From contig NZ_PPDB01000003.1 in NCBI RefSeq assembly GCF_002959855.1, forward strand, positions 536,372 to 600,371: DNA of 64,000 nucleotides, in the 5' to 3' direction. Below are positions 63,744-64,000 of the stretch, piece by piece. Source of the DNA: Veillonella denticariosi JCM 15641. GTDB lineage: Bacteria; Bacillota; Negativicutes; Veillonellales; Veillonellaceae. Position numbers and translations under genes: made by a program. The notes under the pieces were generated by a model. That model was not told the DNA's origin, searched no databases, and was given only the letters and a program-made list of their open reading frames with translations. How positions within the stretch are numbered: the stretch's first letter is position 1; every line of letters starts with the position of its first letter.

Positions 63744-63920
63744 GCAGTCCCTTTGAGGGGGACGCAGATCTTTGAAAACTGAACAATGATAGGTAATCAA
63801 TCAAAACGATTGAACATATGCCAGAGTGCGGGTTTTGACAATGTCAAAACCAACCATAATTCAAAGTTACTTAAATGTAACGACAACAAAACAAATGAGC
63901 TATTCAAATAGCTTCAAGAT
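63744..63920 (+). other. rRNA leader with processing and antitermination signals
   Basis: It includes a boxA-like GATCTTTGAAAACTGAAC stretch (about 63768), a perfect GGTTTTGAC-aat-GTCAAAACC hairpin (63831-63851), AGCTATT/AATAGCT (about 63898-63913) and a CAAGATATCTTG palindrome (63915-63926) straddling the 16S 5' end. Confidence 0.65.
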
Positions 63921-64000
63921 ATCTTGGAGAGTTTGATCCTGGCTCAGGACGAACGCTGGCGGCGTGCTTAACACATGCAAGTCGAACGAAGAGCGACGGA
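63921..64000 (+). rRNA. rrs: 16S ribosomal RNA, 5' end (partial)
   Basis: The first 80 bases include AGAGTTTGATCCTGGCTCAG at 63928-63947, then the standard GACGAACGCTGGCGGCGTGC and CATGCAAGTCGAACG segments. The V1 start GAAGAGCGACGGA is of the Veillonella type. The 5' end is set by spacing from AGAGTTTGAT as in E. coli. The gene runs past the window. Confidence 0.97.

Overview
The window reads as a chromosomal segment of a Veillonella-like bacterium (Negativicutes: Firmicutes that carry an outer membrane). Three things support this. The last 80 bases are the 5' end of a 16S rRNA gene that looks like Veillonella. The window holds outer-membrane adhesins (trimeric and inverse autotransporters) and a Wzx/Wzy-type polysaccharide operon. 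Beside these sit Firmicute-style genes, namely a ferredoxin-type [FeFe] hydrogenase and holin-like type I toxins. The assignment comes from reading the sequence; no database search was run.

Region 1 (1-8723) is the end of a surface polysaccharide operon, all on the + strand and tightly packed: UDP-galactopyranose mutase (3' end only), a DUF4422 glycosyltransferase, GT2 and GT4 glycosyltransferases, a large HAD-domain protein, a Wzx-like flippase, a two-TM Wzz-like protein and a Wzy-like polymerase. Region 2 (8724-14400) has the [FeFe] hydrogenase, a NagZ-like lipoprotein that has lost key catalytic residues and follows a possibly structured leader, a sigma-70-like factor, and a possible ComK-like regulator.

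Region 3 (about 14400-22600) is AT-rich and looks acquired. It has a frameshifted DUF4236/zinc-ribbon gene and a complete His-Xaa-Ser (Hxs) system: secreted HxsA with six tandem HxS triplets, HxsD, and two radical SAM proteins, HxsB and HxsC. It also has a decayed gene, a membrane-anchored coiled-coil DUF4041/T5orf172 protein, a broken KAP-type P-loop ATPase and a SIR2-like DUF4917 protein. The Hxs system is the best candidate here for an unusual peptide-modification pathway.

Region 4 (23067-28838) has small secreted proteins, a sodium:solute symporter, two tandem copies of a holin-like type I toxin-antitoxin locus that are not covered by long ORFs, a small membrane protein and a DUF3829-like lipoprotein.

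Region 5 (29251-63409) is a giant adhesin cluster. A short inverse-autotransporter-type barrel protein is followed by four trimeric autotransporter adhesins of 1630, 2095, 2737 and 3099 residues. All four have an ESPR-type signal and a YadA-type anchor, followed by an unusual conserved periplasmic coiled-coil tail. The first and fourth are each followed, across a GC-rich hairpin, by a secreted helical protein that shares an ELRxYMNE motif and may be an accessory partner. The first two adhesins share a 1241-bp block with no visible difference, pointing to recent gene conversion. The cluster ends at the promoter and leader of an rRNA operon (63709-64000).
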